From CAYRWK01 sp964427965 (lineage in GTDB: Bacteria > Patescibacteriota > WWE3 > UBA101185 > UBA10185): DNA of 18,165 nt. The stretch is from positions 1-18,165 of the forward strand of contig CAYRWK010000016.1 in NCBI GenBank assembly GCA_964427965.1, in the 5' to 3' direction. Below are positions 1 to 6,960 of the stretch, piece by piece. The position numbers and the translations under genes were made by a program. Each line of letters begins with the position of its first letter. The first letter of the stretch is position 1. The notes under the pieces were generated by a model. It saw only the letters and a program-made list of their open reading frames with translations, did not search any database and was not told the origin of the DNA.

Positions 1-1139
1 CGTTCTTTTTCTTCTACCGAAAGTCTTTCTAATGGAATCCCGGTCGCCCTTGATACAACTTTTACAACCGCATCTTCGCCAACCACCGGCACTTCTTCCA
101 GCTTGGTTTTTGTCCAAATTTCCATTAGCTCACTCTGAACTTTTTCCAAATCAACAATTTCTGCTTCAAGTTTTTTCTTAGCCTCGGCATCAGTTTCATT
201 GTGTAACTTTGCTTTAGCGGTAACCAGCTTTTCTTGAACTTGTTTTAAAGTCTCAGGCTCTTTAACTTGAGAAAGTCTCACAAGTGCTGAAGCCTCGTCT
301 ATCAAATCAATGGCTTTATCTGGCAAAAACCTATCACTAATATATCTATCTGACATTTTAACGGCAGAAAGTATCGCTTCATCAGAAATCGTTACCTGAT
401 GGTGTTTTTCGTAACGGTCGCGCAATCCTTTTAATATTTCTACGGTATCTTCGGCGGAGGGTTCGTTTACCATAATGGGTTGAAATCTACGTTCTAAGGC
501 CGCATCTTTTTCAATATGCCTGCGGTATTCATCAATAGTGGTTGCTCCAACCATTTGGAGTTCACCTCTGGCAAGAGCCGGTTTTAAAATATTTGCCGCA
601 TCCATAGCACCTTCCGCACTACCCGCACCAACAACAGTATGTAGCTCATCCATGAATAAAATTATTTGACCGGCGGCGGCAACAACTTCTTCGATAATAT
701 CTTTAAGACGACTTTCAAACATGCCTCTGTGGGAAGTTCCTGCAATAATTGATGCTAAATCTAAAGCAAATACTCGTTTACCACGCAAGGGCTCGGGTAC
801 CTGGCCTGCAACTATTTTTTGGGCTAAACCCTCAGCAATAGCGGTTTTTCCAACACCGGGATCGCCAATTAATACGGGATTATTTTTTGTTCTTCTGGAA
901 AGAATGTGTATTACGCGTTCAATTTCATCTTTTCTACCAATAACGGGATCCAACTTACCGTCTTTTGCAAGTTTTGTTAAATCTCTTCCAAATTTATCAA
1001 GTTTGGAGGTTCCCTGAGCTTCTTTCATAAGCTCGTTGTGACAAACTTCACACAAAGCTAGATAAACTTGTTTACCATCCACAATTTTTTGAGTTGTAAT
1101 TACGGCAGGTCGTTGGCCGCATCTTTGACAAATTACCAT
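1..1139 (-). CDS. clpC: ClpC-type AAA+ unfoldase with N-terminal zinc finger (3' end outside window)
   Basis: This is a Hsp100 ATPase that unfolds proteins for a partner peptidase, probably ClpP. About 379 residues are visible; the C-terminal part runs off the window. Residues 4-33 form a four-cysteine zinc finger (C4, C7, C30, C33) like those of McsA/UvrB, in place of the usual Clp N-domain repeats. The ClpC-type linker ending LDPVIGR (63-69) leads into AAA domain D1, with Walker A GDPGVGKT (92-99), Walker B ending DE (164-165) and an ALERRF arginine-finger region. The middle domain is short, as in ClpC rather than ClpB. The D1 pore loop reads GTSHRG where GTKYRG is usual, so the aromatic Tyr is replaced by His137. 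The ATG at 1139 is supported by a -10 box 6 nt upstream, which keeps the zinc finger in the protein. A CIRCE operator overlaps the promoter. The family call is firm; the exact subclass is slightly less so. Confidence 0.93.
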   Translation of the reverse strand, partial: MVICQRCGQRPAVITTQKIVDGKQVYLALCEVCHNELMKEAQGTSKLDKFGRDLTKLAKDGKLDPVIGRKDEIERVIHILSRRTKNNPVLIGDPGVGKTAIAEGLAQKIVAGQVPEPLRGKRVFALDLASIIAGTSHRGMFESRLKDIIEEVVAAAGQIILFMDELHTVVGAGSAEGAMDAANILKPALARGELQMVGATTIDEYRRHIEKDAALERRFQPIMVNEPSAEDTVEILKGLRDRYEKHHQVTISDEAILSAVKMSDRYISDRFLPDKAIDLIDEASALVRLSQVKEPETLKQVQEKLVTAKAKLHNETDAEAKKKLEAEIVDLEKVQSELMEIWTKTKLEEVPVVGEDAVVKVVSRATGIPLERLSVEEKE

Positions 1140-1145
1140 TTTTTT

Positions 1146-1174
1146 ATGTTAACTTTTTTTTAGCACTTAGTCAA
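1146..1174 (-). promoter_or_regulatory. clpC promoter, apparently leaderless
   Basis: On the minus strand, -35 TTGACT (1169-1174) and -10 TAACAT (1146-1151) are 17 nt apart. Only six A residues separate the -10 box from the ATG at 1139, so transcription should begin at or next to the start codon. There is no Shine-Dalgarno sequence. Confidence 0.7.
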
Positions 1175-1186
1175 TACGAGTGCTAT
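1160..1186 (-). promoter_or_regulatory. CIRCE operator (HrcA binding site) of clpC
   Basis: The minus strand reads ATAGCACTC, nine bases, AAGTGCTAA. The CIRCE consensus is TTAGCACTC-N9-GAGTGCTAA, so each half matches 8 of 9 and the spacing is exact. It covers the -35 box and the start of the spacer, where bound HrcA repressor would block RNA polymerase. This predicts heat-shock control of clpC. No hrcA gene lies in the window. Confidence 0.85.
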
Positions 1187-1193
1187 CTATAAG

Positions 1194-3020
1194 TTAATGC
1201 TCCCACACATCGCCAACAAAAGGATCACTTTTTACCGGCACTTTCTTCAAAATTAGTTCACCCGCACGTATCATTTCTGCTTGTTGTATCTTTGCCCAAT
1301 CTTCCGCCTGATCGTTTCTAACTTCGCACACAACCTCATCATGTACCGTGTGTGTAACTGCGCCGTCTACACCTTCTTTTTTAAGTCTGTCGTGCAAAAA
1401 CACCAGTGCGTATTTTGTGACGTCAGCATTTGTTCCTTGAATCGGGTGGTTTTTTGCCTCTCTTTGAATTTGACCAATCTTCTTTTTATACTCAGGATCG
1501 GATCTTTCGGGAATATGGTACCAACGTTTTCTACCGGCCGGTGTCATGCTCCAACCTCGCTTCACAGCATTTTCTGCCAATTTTGACAAGTAATCACGAA
1601 CACTGGGGTAACTTTCAAAATACTTTTCCAAATATTCTTTACCTTGTTCTGGGGTAACTCCAATTTGTCTAGCCAAACTTCCCGGACCCATACCGTACAT
1701 CAAGCCAAAATTAATAACTTTTGCCGCTTGTCGTAACTCCGGGTACAGCTTCTTAAAGTCTTTGGAGTATTCCTTACCAAACATTAATGCCGCAGTGTAC
1801 GAGTGAACATCTAAATCATCTTTTAAAGCTTGAATGAATTTTGCATCGCCCGACTGATCGGCTAAGATACGCATTTCCATAGAAGAATAGTCTGTTGTAA
1901 CTAGTTTGTAACCAGGCTCTGGCGTAAAACAGGACCTAAATGGGGCTTCTTCAGACTGTCTGGGAATTTGTTGCAAGTTTGGGTTTGCACAAGCAAATCT
2001 ACCTGTTGCGGCCCCAAGTTGAATAAAGTCCGGATGAAGTCTTCCTGTCACGGGATTTATTTTTTCTAACAAAGTCTCACCAAAGGCTGAAATCAATTTT
2101 TCATAACCCCGATAATCTCTTAAGACCTTAGCAATAGGGTTATCCAAAGTTGCCAAAATGGCGTCGCCGGTAGATGGCACGTTTAACCCAAGTTTGTTGT
2201 TTAATAAATCCATTAGTTGAGAGTTGCTGTTCATGTTTATCGCGTCTGACATATTCCCAAATAAATCTGACTGACTCATCACGTAATAGGGTCTGATCAT
2301 CTCTTGAAACTGCTTAGCAAAGTCGTCGCGCTTAATCTGAAGCCTTTGGATAATCTCACGCCACTTTCCGGCTTGAATAAAAATACCTTTAAGCTCCATT
2401 TCAGCGACAACTCGAGTTACTGCAAATTCAAGCTTGGCGATATTTACCAAACCTTCCTGTTGAAGCCTTTTCATTTGTTGTTCAAAAATTGGAAACAGAA
2501 CAAGTGTATCCAAAGCCGAATATCTAAGTTGATCTTCAGTAATCTTCCCACCTGCAAAAGTGACAAAAGTTTCTCTAACATCTTTTTTTAACTCAAAGTT
2601 TAAATATTGAAAAACAAGCTCTTTTAACGAAGATGATTTACCTCTAAGCCCCGCGGTTAGTACAGACTCAGTTAGCATCGTATCGTAAATATTTATTACT
2701 TCCGCTCCGGTTTGCTTTTTTATAAACTGATAGTCAAACTTACCGTTATGCAAAAGCTTTAGTATTTTTGGGTTTTCAAATATCTCTTTATATAAAGAGT
2801 ATTCTTTAAATGGAATCTTTCTGGCGTCAAAAATATAGCTTTTTTCGGGAGTGCCGATTTGAACTAAAAGCAAAGTGTTTGTATATGGGTCAAAACCTGT
2901 GCTTTCTATATCAACCCCTAGGATTTTTTCTTTTGCCAAAGCCTCCAAAGCCTTCTCCATTTTGGCCGGAGTATCCACAAATTCATAAATAGGTTTTGCG
3001 GGATCGAACTTTAATTCCAC
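1194..3020 (-). CDS. polA: DNA polymerase I, 3'-5' exonuclease plus polymerase, no 5' nuclease domain
   Basis: This is a family A DNA polymerase of 608 residues, against about 900 for full PolI; the N-terminal 5'-3' nuclease domain is absent. The proofreading domain looks active: DIE (D37, E39), NGKFD (N92-D96) and YSALD (Y167, D171). Polymerase motif A reads DYSSMEMR around D377 instead of the common DYSQIELR. The O helix has R430, K434, F438 and Y442 at the normal four-residue spacing. Motif C is HDE (560-562). All catalytic carboxylates are present, so it should fill gaps in repair, with flap or primer removal done by another enzyme. The start is GTG at 3020, with an extended -10 box six bases upstream and no Shine-Dalgarno. 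It ends just before the clpC promoter; the CIRCE element begins 8 nt after its stop. Confidence 0.95.
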   Translation of the reverse strand: MELKFDPAKPIYEFVDTPAKMEKALEALAKEKILGVDIESTGFDPYTNTLLLVQIGTPEKSYIFDARKIPFKEYSLYKEIFENPKILKLLHNGKFDYQFIKKQTGAEVINIYDTMLTESVLTAGLRGKSSSLKELVFQYLNFELKKDVRETFVTFAGGKITEDQLRYSALDTLVLFPIFEQQMKRLQQEGLVNIAKLEFAVTRVVAEMELKGIFIQAGKWREIIQRLQIKRDDFAKQFQEMIRPYYVMSQSDLFGNMSDAINMNSNSQLMDLLNNKLGLNVPSTGDAILATLDNPIAKVLRDYRGYEKLISAFGETLLEKINPVTGRLHPDFIQLGAATGRFACANPNLQQIPRQSEEAPFRSCFTPEPGYKLVTTDYSSMEMRILADQSGDAKFIQALKDDLDVHSYTAALMFGKEYSKDFKKLYPELRQAAKVINFGLMYGMGPGSLARQIGVTPEQGKEYLEKYFESYPSVRDYLSKLAENAVKRGWSMTPAGRKRWYHIPERSDPEYKKKIGQIQREAKNHPIQGTNADVTKYALVFLHDRLKKEGVDGAVTHTVHDEVVCEVRNDQAEDWAKIQQAEMIRAGELILKKVPVKSDPFVGDVWEH

Positions 3021-3026
3021 AAGTGT

Positions 3027-3035
3027 ATGATAACA
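3027..3035 (-). promoter_or_regulatory. polA extended -10 promoter, apparently leaderless
   Basis: The minus strand shows TGTTATCAT, an extended -10 (TGnTATCAT). Six nt separate it from the GTG start at 3020. No good -35 lies at 17 nt, which is acceptable for extended -10 promoters. A TTGACA lies further upstream at about 3068-3073 without a clear partner. Confidence 0.55.
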
Positions 3036-3151
3036 ATTTTTAGAGTTTTTAATAGGGGTGTTTTATACCTGTCAAGAATCAATTATCTATTGATATTAGA
3101 ATATTATATATTGTTACTTTAACTAATTTGTATTTAAATAAAGTGGGTGAT

Positions 3152-3220
3152 GGGCATACCAGGTCGGCGTGCCGATCCAAGAAATTGGTACGGAGAGTTC
3201 GATTCTCTCTATGTCCACCA
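3152..3220 (+). ncRNA. tRNA/tmRNA-like RNA without a usable anticodon arm
   Basis: This 69-nt element has a 7-bp acceptor stem, GGGCATA (3152-3158) with TATGTCC (3210-3216), followed by encoded ACCA. Its T arm is perfect: GAGAG, loop TTCGATT, CTCTC (3193-3209). The middle does not fold as a normal tRNA. It gives CCAA-GAAA-TTGG, a stem capped by a GNRA tetraloop, and a GC-rich D-arm substitute. It is about 7 nt shorter than a tRNA. The alternative fold with a 7-nt loop would show AAG in the anticodon position but lacks U33. The TTGG-TAC before the T stem and the TCCACCA end recall the 3' end of tmRNA. The 5' flank GGGTGAT pairs with the CCA region, lengthening the acceptor stem with one A-C mismatch. 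It may be a pseudo-tRNA, a degenerate tRNA or a new small RNA. Confidence 0.5.
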
Positions 3221-3293
3221 CCCGAATATCTTATTGCTTGATTAAAAACATTGTTGAGATAAAATGTTATCAGCTTATCGGGCAGCAATGCAG

Positions 3294-3323
3294 AAACCCA
3301 CCTTCACGGTGGGTTTCTTTGTT
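3294..3323 (+). terminator. Intrinsic terminator, repeat copy 1
   Basis: AAACCCACC, loop TTCAC, GGTGGGTTT, then TCTTTGTT forms a 9-bp stem with a T-rich tail on the plus strand. It would end transcription from the tRNA-like element 74 nt upstream. It is identical over 30 bp to 3418-3447. Confidence 0.7.
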
Positions 3324-3417
3324 AGTGTGACATCGTTTATTAATCTTCAAGGTTTTTATTACTTGAACATATTTTTAAAAATGATAAACTACTACTAATT
3401 CTTGGATCGGCATACTA

Positions 3418-3447
3418 AAACCCACCTTCACGGTGGGTTTCTTTGTT
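3418..3447 (-). terminator. Intrinsic terminator, repeat copy 2, downstream of gatB
   Basis: This is the same 30-bp hairpin as at 3294-3323. It lies 10 nt after the gatB stop, so it probably ends the gat operon on the minus strand, where the tail is TTTTAG. The T-rich tail is better on the plus strand, so it may work in both directions. Confidence 0.6.
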
Positions 3448-3457
3448 GCTAAAGGAG

Positions 3458-4777
3458 TTATAACTTTTCAATGAGTAAAGTTCTTACGGTCGTACTATCA
3501 GCCTTACCTTTTGTCTCACGCATCACCTGACCTATCAAAAACTCAAGCGCTACCACTTTACCTTTTTTATAGTCGTCAACGGACTTTTGGTTGGCAGAAA
3601 TTACTTTACCTACTGCTTCTTCCAAAACACCAGAGTCAGAGATTTTATCACTATCGCTTGCAAGACTGGCTTTAATTTCATCAACCGACAAACTCTGGAG
3701 CTCCTTTTTATTAACCAAGGCATTTCCAACCTTTACGGCATCCAACCCATCAGAAACTAATTTTTCAAATTTTCCAAAAAGATCTTGCATCAAACCACCC
3801 GACAATACTTCCGAAGCAGATTCAGATAAGCCAAGTTTTACTAAACGAGCCTTACGTTCCCACGGAAGTTCTGTAATTTTGACTTTTAACTCATCAAAAT
3901 ACTTTTGATCAAAATGCATTGGCGGAATATCGGGCTCAGGAAAATACCTATAATCGTGAGCTTCTTCTTTGGATCTCTGGGGAACAGTAGTGTTGTGAGC
4001 TTCATCCCAACCGCGGTTTTCCTGCAAAACATTCCCTCCTTTTTCCAATATCTCACGCTGGCGTTTGATTTCAACCTTAACCGCGCGCTCCATAAACCTA
4101 AAAGAATTAATATTTTTGACCTCAACTTTGTACTTAGCCAACTCATTTTTAGCTTCCATTTCGGCCGTTCTTAAAGAGATATTGGCTTCTAAGCGCATCT
4201 GACCTTTTTCCATATCTACATCGCCAATTTTTAAATACCTAACAACATCTTGCACTTGCTTGCAAAAGTCCACAGCGTCTTCTGTGTTTGTAAAACTGGG
4301 AGTGGTCACAATTTCAACCAAAGGCATGCCTGACTTGTTAAAGTCGATCAATGTTTTATCACCTTCATGAAAAGATTTGGCGGTGTCCTCTTCCAAATGA
4401 ATTCTTTCTATCTCCAAACGCTTGCCTGACTTTAAGTCTAGATACCCACCTAAACATAACGGCTGTTTATACTGGCTAATCTGATAGCCCTTTGGTAAAT
4501 CAGGATAAAAGTAGTGTTTACGATCAAAGCGCGAATCAGGATTAAGCGTGCAATGAAGAGCAAGCCCAAGTAGCTGAGTTTTTTGTATCGCCTCAAAGTT
4601 AGGAACAGGTAAAGCTCCTGGAAGACCTAAACACACCGGACAAGTATGCGTATTTGGCTCGGCGTCGTAAATATCTGAGGAACAGCCGCAAAACATACCT
4701 GTTTTGGTATTTAAGTGCAGATGCACCTCAAGACCCAAGGTCAGCTTGTATTCACCTAATAAATCTTTTTCATCCAT
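3458..4777 (-). CDS. gatB: Asp-tRNA(Asn)/Glu-tRNA(Gln) amidotransferase subunit B
   Basis: GatB is the kinase/tRNA-binding subunit of the GatCAB amidotransferase, which converts mischarged Glu-tRNA(Gln) or Asp-tRNA(Asn) to the correct amide. The signature GLEVHLHLNTKTGMFCGCSSD is at 15-35. The zinc cysteines are C30, C32, C46 and C49, the last two in CPVCLGLPG. DYRYFPEPDIPP is also present. The C-terminal helical and tail domains are compact: the protein has 439 residues where 475-480 is usual, yet the expected ending (GQVMRETKGKAD and the final helix) is there. It starts 4 nt after the stop of the HEPN-like gene and has no clear Shine-Dalgarno, so it is probably translated by coupling within the operon. 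Confidence 0.97.
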   Translation of the reverse strand: MDEKDLLGEYKLTLGLEVHLHLNTKTGMFCGCSSDIYDAEPNTHTCPVCLGLPGALPVPNFEAIQKTQLLGLALHCTLNPDSRFDRKHYFYPDLPKGYQISQYKQPLCLGGYLDLKSGKRLEIERIHLEEDTAKSFHEGDKTLIDFNKSGMPLVEIVTTPSFTNTEDAVDFCKQVQDVVRYLKIGDVDMEKGQMRLEANISLRTAEMEAKNELAKYKVEVKNINSFRFMERAVKVEIKRQREILEKGGNVLQENRGWDEAHNTTVPQRSKEEAHDYRYFPEPDIPPMHFDQKYFDELKVKITELPWERKARLVKLGLSESASEVLSGGLMQDLFGKFEKLVSDGLDAVKVGNALVNKKELQSLSVDEIKASLASDSDKISDSGVLEEAVGKVISANQKSVDDYKKGKVVALEFLIGQVMRETKGKADSTTVRTLLIEKL

Positions 4778-4781
4778 ATTT

Positions 4782-5180
4782 TTATAATCTAACCTTTAAA
4801 ACCTCCAACCCTTTTTTCAAATTATCAATAGCCCCAATTAACACATAGTAAGGAGGCTCGTAGCCTGCTTCATGTGCAAGTGAGTTTCTAATTTTATGTG
4901 CTTCCCAAATTTTATTGTAAACAATTTGATCAAATTTAGGCTGAGCATTTTTTAGCCTGTCTCCCATTGTTTCTCCGGATACAATATCCTTTAATGCAGC
5001 GTCTAATGCCCTATCTGCTGTCATCACAGCCTGCTTTAACTGGCTGGGCGACTTAGAAATAAGAGCCTGCTTTACACTTTCCCAATCTTTTTTAATAATA
5101 TTTTCAGTTGAAGAAGAAACCGAACCTCTTTTTCCGGCTCCCCCACCAAATAATAATTTTTTAATAAGTTCTGCAAACAT
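4782..5180 (-). CDS. HEPN-like small protein inside the gat operon
   Basis: This is a 132-residue, mostly helical protein. It contains IRNSLAHE, with R98 and H103 matching the RNxxxH (Rx4H) motif that marks HEPN-domain RNases. The preceding helix (about 83-97) and the following GYEPP fit the fold. An N-terminal hydrophobic patch (FAELIKKLLFGGG) is followed by a Gly/Ser-rich stretch, perhaps a membrane-edge or flexible segment. A good Shine-Dalgarno (AAGGAG) precedes the ATG. It sits between gatA (12 nt upstream) and gatB (4 nt downstream), so it should be co-expressed with the amidotransferase. A role in tRNA handling is possible but only inferred. No antitoxin partner is adjacent, so a classical toxin-antitoxin pair is not supported. 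Confidence 0.8.
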   Translation of the reverse strand: MFAELIKKLLFGGGAGKRGSVSSSTENIIKKDWESVKQALISKSPSQLKQAVMTADRALDAALKDIVSGETMGDRLKNAQPKFDQIVYNKIWEAHKIRNSLAHEAGYEPPYYVLIGAIDNLKKGLEVLKVRL

Positions 5181-5192
5181 AAGTGCTCCTTG

Positions 5193-6641
5193 TTATTCCT
5201 TTAAATCAGGCAATTTTCTACTAAAATCTGTATTTTTCTCAAAAATATTAACGGCTTCAACCAATTTTCTTTCTGAAAATTGTGGACCCATTAAGTTAAC
5301 GCCAATAGGCAGTCCGTTGCTAAATCCCCCGTTAAACGAAATCCCAGGTATTCCCGCAATAGAACTTGGTTCAGCAAGTACGTCCATAATTTCACCAAAC
5401 ATTGGGGATTTTGATGCTTCACCAAATTTTAGAGCGACGCATGGCATAGTTGGTCCAATTATTAAATCTACTTGTTCAAAAGCTTTGGCAAAATCGTCAA
5501 CAATCAGCGTTCTCACTTTTTGAGCTTTGGAATAATAGGCATCGTAGTAACCGGCACTTAATGTGTAAGCTCCAAGCATCATTCTTTTTTTAGCTTCAAA
5601 ACCAAAAGCAGTACGATCTTGACCGTATCTAACACCTGTAAACCTTGCAAGATTTGATGAGACCTCCGATCGCTGAATAACTGTGTAATCTGCAATTGAA
5701 TACTTTGGATCAAGTAAATCCATATCAATAATTTCTGCTCCAAGTTCTTTAAATTTAGCAATAGCGCCTTCCGAAGCCTTTTTAACATCGGCCTCAAGAT
5801 TAATTTCAAAGTATGATTTAGGACGACCAATCTTTAGTCCTTTTATACTGGTTGGTAAGTTTGTAAAGTAGTCTTCAACCGGTTTTGGTGAAGAAGTGGC
5901 ATCAAACGGGTCTTTGCCGGCAATAATGCTTAATACATAACCTCCGTCCTCTACTGTCTTTGTGATAGGCCCAGGTGAGTCGGTCGAAGAACACATGGCT
6001 ATTAATCCATACCTGGAAACACGACCATATGTTGGTTTTACTCCAACAACGCCACACCAAGCAGCCGGTCCTCTAATGCTTCCGGCTGTTTCACTTCCGG
6101 TTACAAAAATACACATATTCGCTGAAACTGCCGCCGCAGAACCGGCCGATGATCCGCCGGGGATTCTGGTGCAATCCCATGGGTTAGTTGTTTGTTGAAA
6201 ATCAGAGGTTTCTCCGGATGAACCATGAGCAAAGGCATCCATGTTGGTTTTGCCGAGCATAACAGCTCCTGCATCTTTTAATTTCTGAGATACGGTTGAT
6301 TCGTATGGCGGAATATAGCCTTTTAATACGTTGGATGCAGCTGTAGTTTCAATTCCTTTTGTATTAAAGTTGTCTTTACAAGCGTAAGGAATGCCAAGTA
6401 GCGGGTATTTTGCAAAGGCGCTAGCTCCTTCTGATTTTATTAATTCGTCTGCTTTTTTGGCAGAAGTTAAAGCCCCTTCCTTGTTAACCAGTAAAAAAGC
6501 TTTGATCTTTCCATCATATTTTTCTATTTGAGAAAGACAGGCCGCGGTTAATTCAACACTTGTAAAACTACCGGATTTTAACCCGTCTATTGCTTCAATA
6601 ATACTTAGTTCATTTAATTTTTTTGATGCTAAAGTTGTCAT
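5193..6641 (-). CDS. gatA: Asp-tRNA(Asn)/Glu-tRNA(Gln) amidotransferase subunit A
   Basis: GatA is the glutaminase subunit that releases ammonia from glutamine for GatB. The 482-residue length is normal. The amidase-signature triad is in place: K89 (CKDNFNTKG), cis-Ser S164 (PGGSSAGS) and nucleophile S188 (TAGSIRGP). Two glycines near the catalytic serines are alanines here: SSAGS and TAGS, where SSGGS and TGGS are usual. The strand GVVGVKPTYGRVSRYGL is strongly conserved. Its ATG overlaps the gatC TGA in an ATGA junction, which indicates translational coupling. Confidence 0.97.
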   Translation of the reverse strand: MTTLASKKLNELSIIEAIDGLKSGSFTSVELTAACLSQIEKYDGKIKAFLLVNKEGALTSAKKADELIKSEGASAFAKYPLLGIPYACKDNFNTKGIETTAASNVLKGYIPPYESTVSQKLKDAGAVMLGKTNMDAFAHGSSGETSDFQQTTNPWDCTRIPGGSSAGSAAAVSANMCIFVTGSETAGSIRGPAAWCGVVGVKPTYGRVSRYGLIAMCSSTDSPGPITKTVEDGGYVLSIIAGKDPFDATSSPKPVEDYFTNLPTSIKGLKIGRPKSYFEINLEADVKKASEGAIAKFKELGAEIIDMDLLDPKYSIADYTVIQRSEVSSNLARFTGVRYGQDRTAFGFEAKKRMMLGAYTLSAGYYDAYYSKAQKVRTLIVDDFAKAFEQVDLIIGPTMPCVALKFGEASKSPMFGEIMDVLAEPSSIAGIPGISFNGGFSNGLPIGVNLMGPQFSERKLVEAVNIFEKNTDFSRKLPDLKE

Positions 6642-6943
6642 TTTCTATCAAAAACCGCCTTGGTTACAAATAATCCTCTAATAACCTCTTTTGCGTTTTG
6701 TAAAGCTTCTTTTTGAGTTAAGGTTGCGGTGTTATCGGGACTTTTTTGAAACACGTTAGTCAAACCTGTAATCTGGTACGTTTCGGATATATTTTCTGTA
6801 TCAAGCTCTTTTAATACGTCAACCACTTTCATGGTATCGGATAATATTTCGGAGAATTTTTCAACTTCTTGTTCGGTTAACGCAAGATTTGAAAGCTGGG
6901 CTATTTTTTTAACTTGTTCTTTTGAGATGGTTGCTGTACTCAT
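6638..6943 (-). CDS. gatC: Asp-tRNA(Asn)/Glu-tRNA(Gln) amidotransferase subunit C
   Basis: GatC is the small subunit that wraps the GatA-GatB interface. The 101-residue length is typical. The N-terminal helix (SKEQVKKIAQLSNLALTEQEVEKFSEIL) and the following DVLKELDTENISET are diagnostic. It overlaps gatA by 4 nt and starts 17 nt after the htpX stop. There is no Shine-Dalgarno. A minus-strand extended -10 (TGATACTAT, 6955-6963) overlaps the htpX stop and could give a transcript with a leader of about 4 nt, so the gat genes may have their own promoter as well as read-through from htpX. Confidence 0.95.
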   Translation of the reverse strand: MSTATISKEQVKKIAQLSNLALTEQEVEKFSEILSDTMKVVDVLKELDTENISETYQITGLTNVFQKSPDNTATLTQKEALQNAKEVIRGLFVTKAVFDRK

Positions 6944-6960
6944 AAACTAGATGAATAGTA

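Larger units (their letters stand above)
3021..3457. other. Non-coding stretch between polA and gatB
   Basis: These 437 bases hold the polA promoter, the tRNA-like RNA and the two repeated hairpins. The segment 3324-3417 has no convincing gene. It does carry a possible plus-strand promoter (TTGAAC, 16 nt, TAAACT) ahead of the second hairpin, which would give an RNA of about 50 nt; this is weak. A minus-strand open frame at 3079-3288 runs antisense through the RNA element and is not credible as a gene. Confidence 0.6.

Noticed and set aside
721..1017. Plus-strand open frame across the clpC region
   Set aside because: It is antisense to clearly conserved AAA+ motifs and has no start signal.
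3079..3288. Minus-strand 69-codon frame between gatB and polA
   Set aside because: It runs antisense through the T arm and acceptor of the tRNA-like RNA, and shows no protein-like features or ribosome site.
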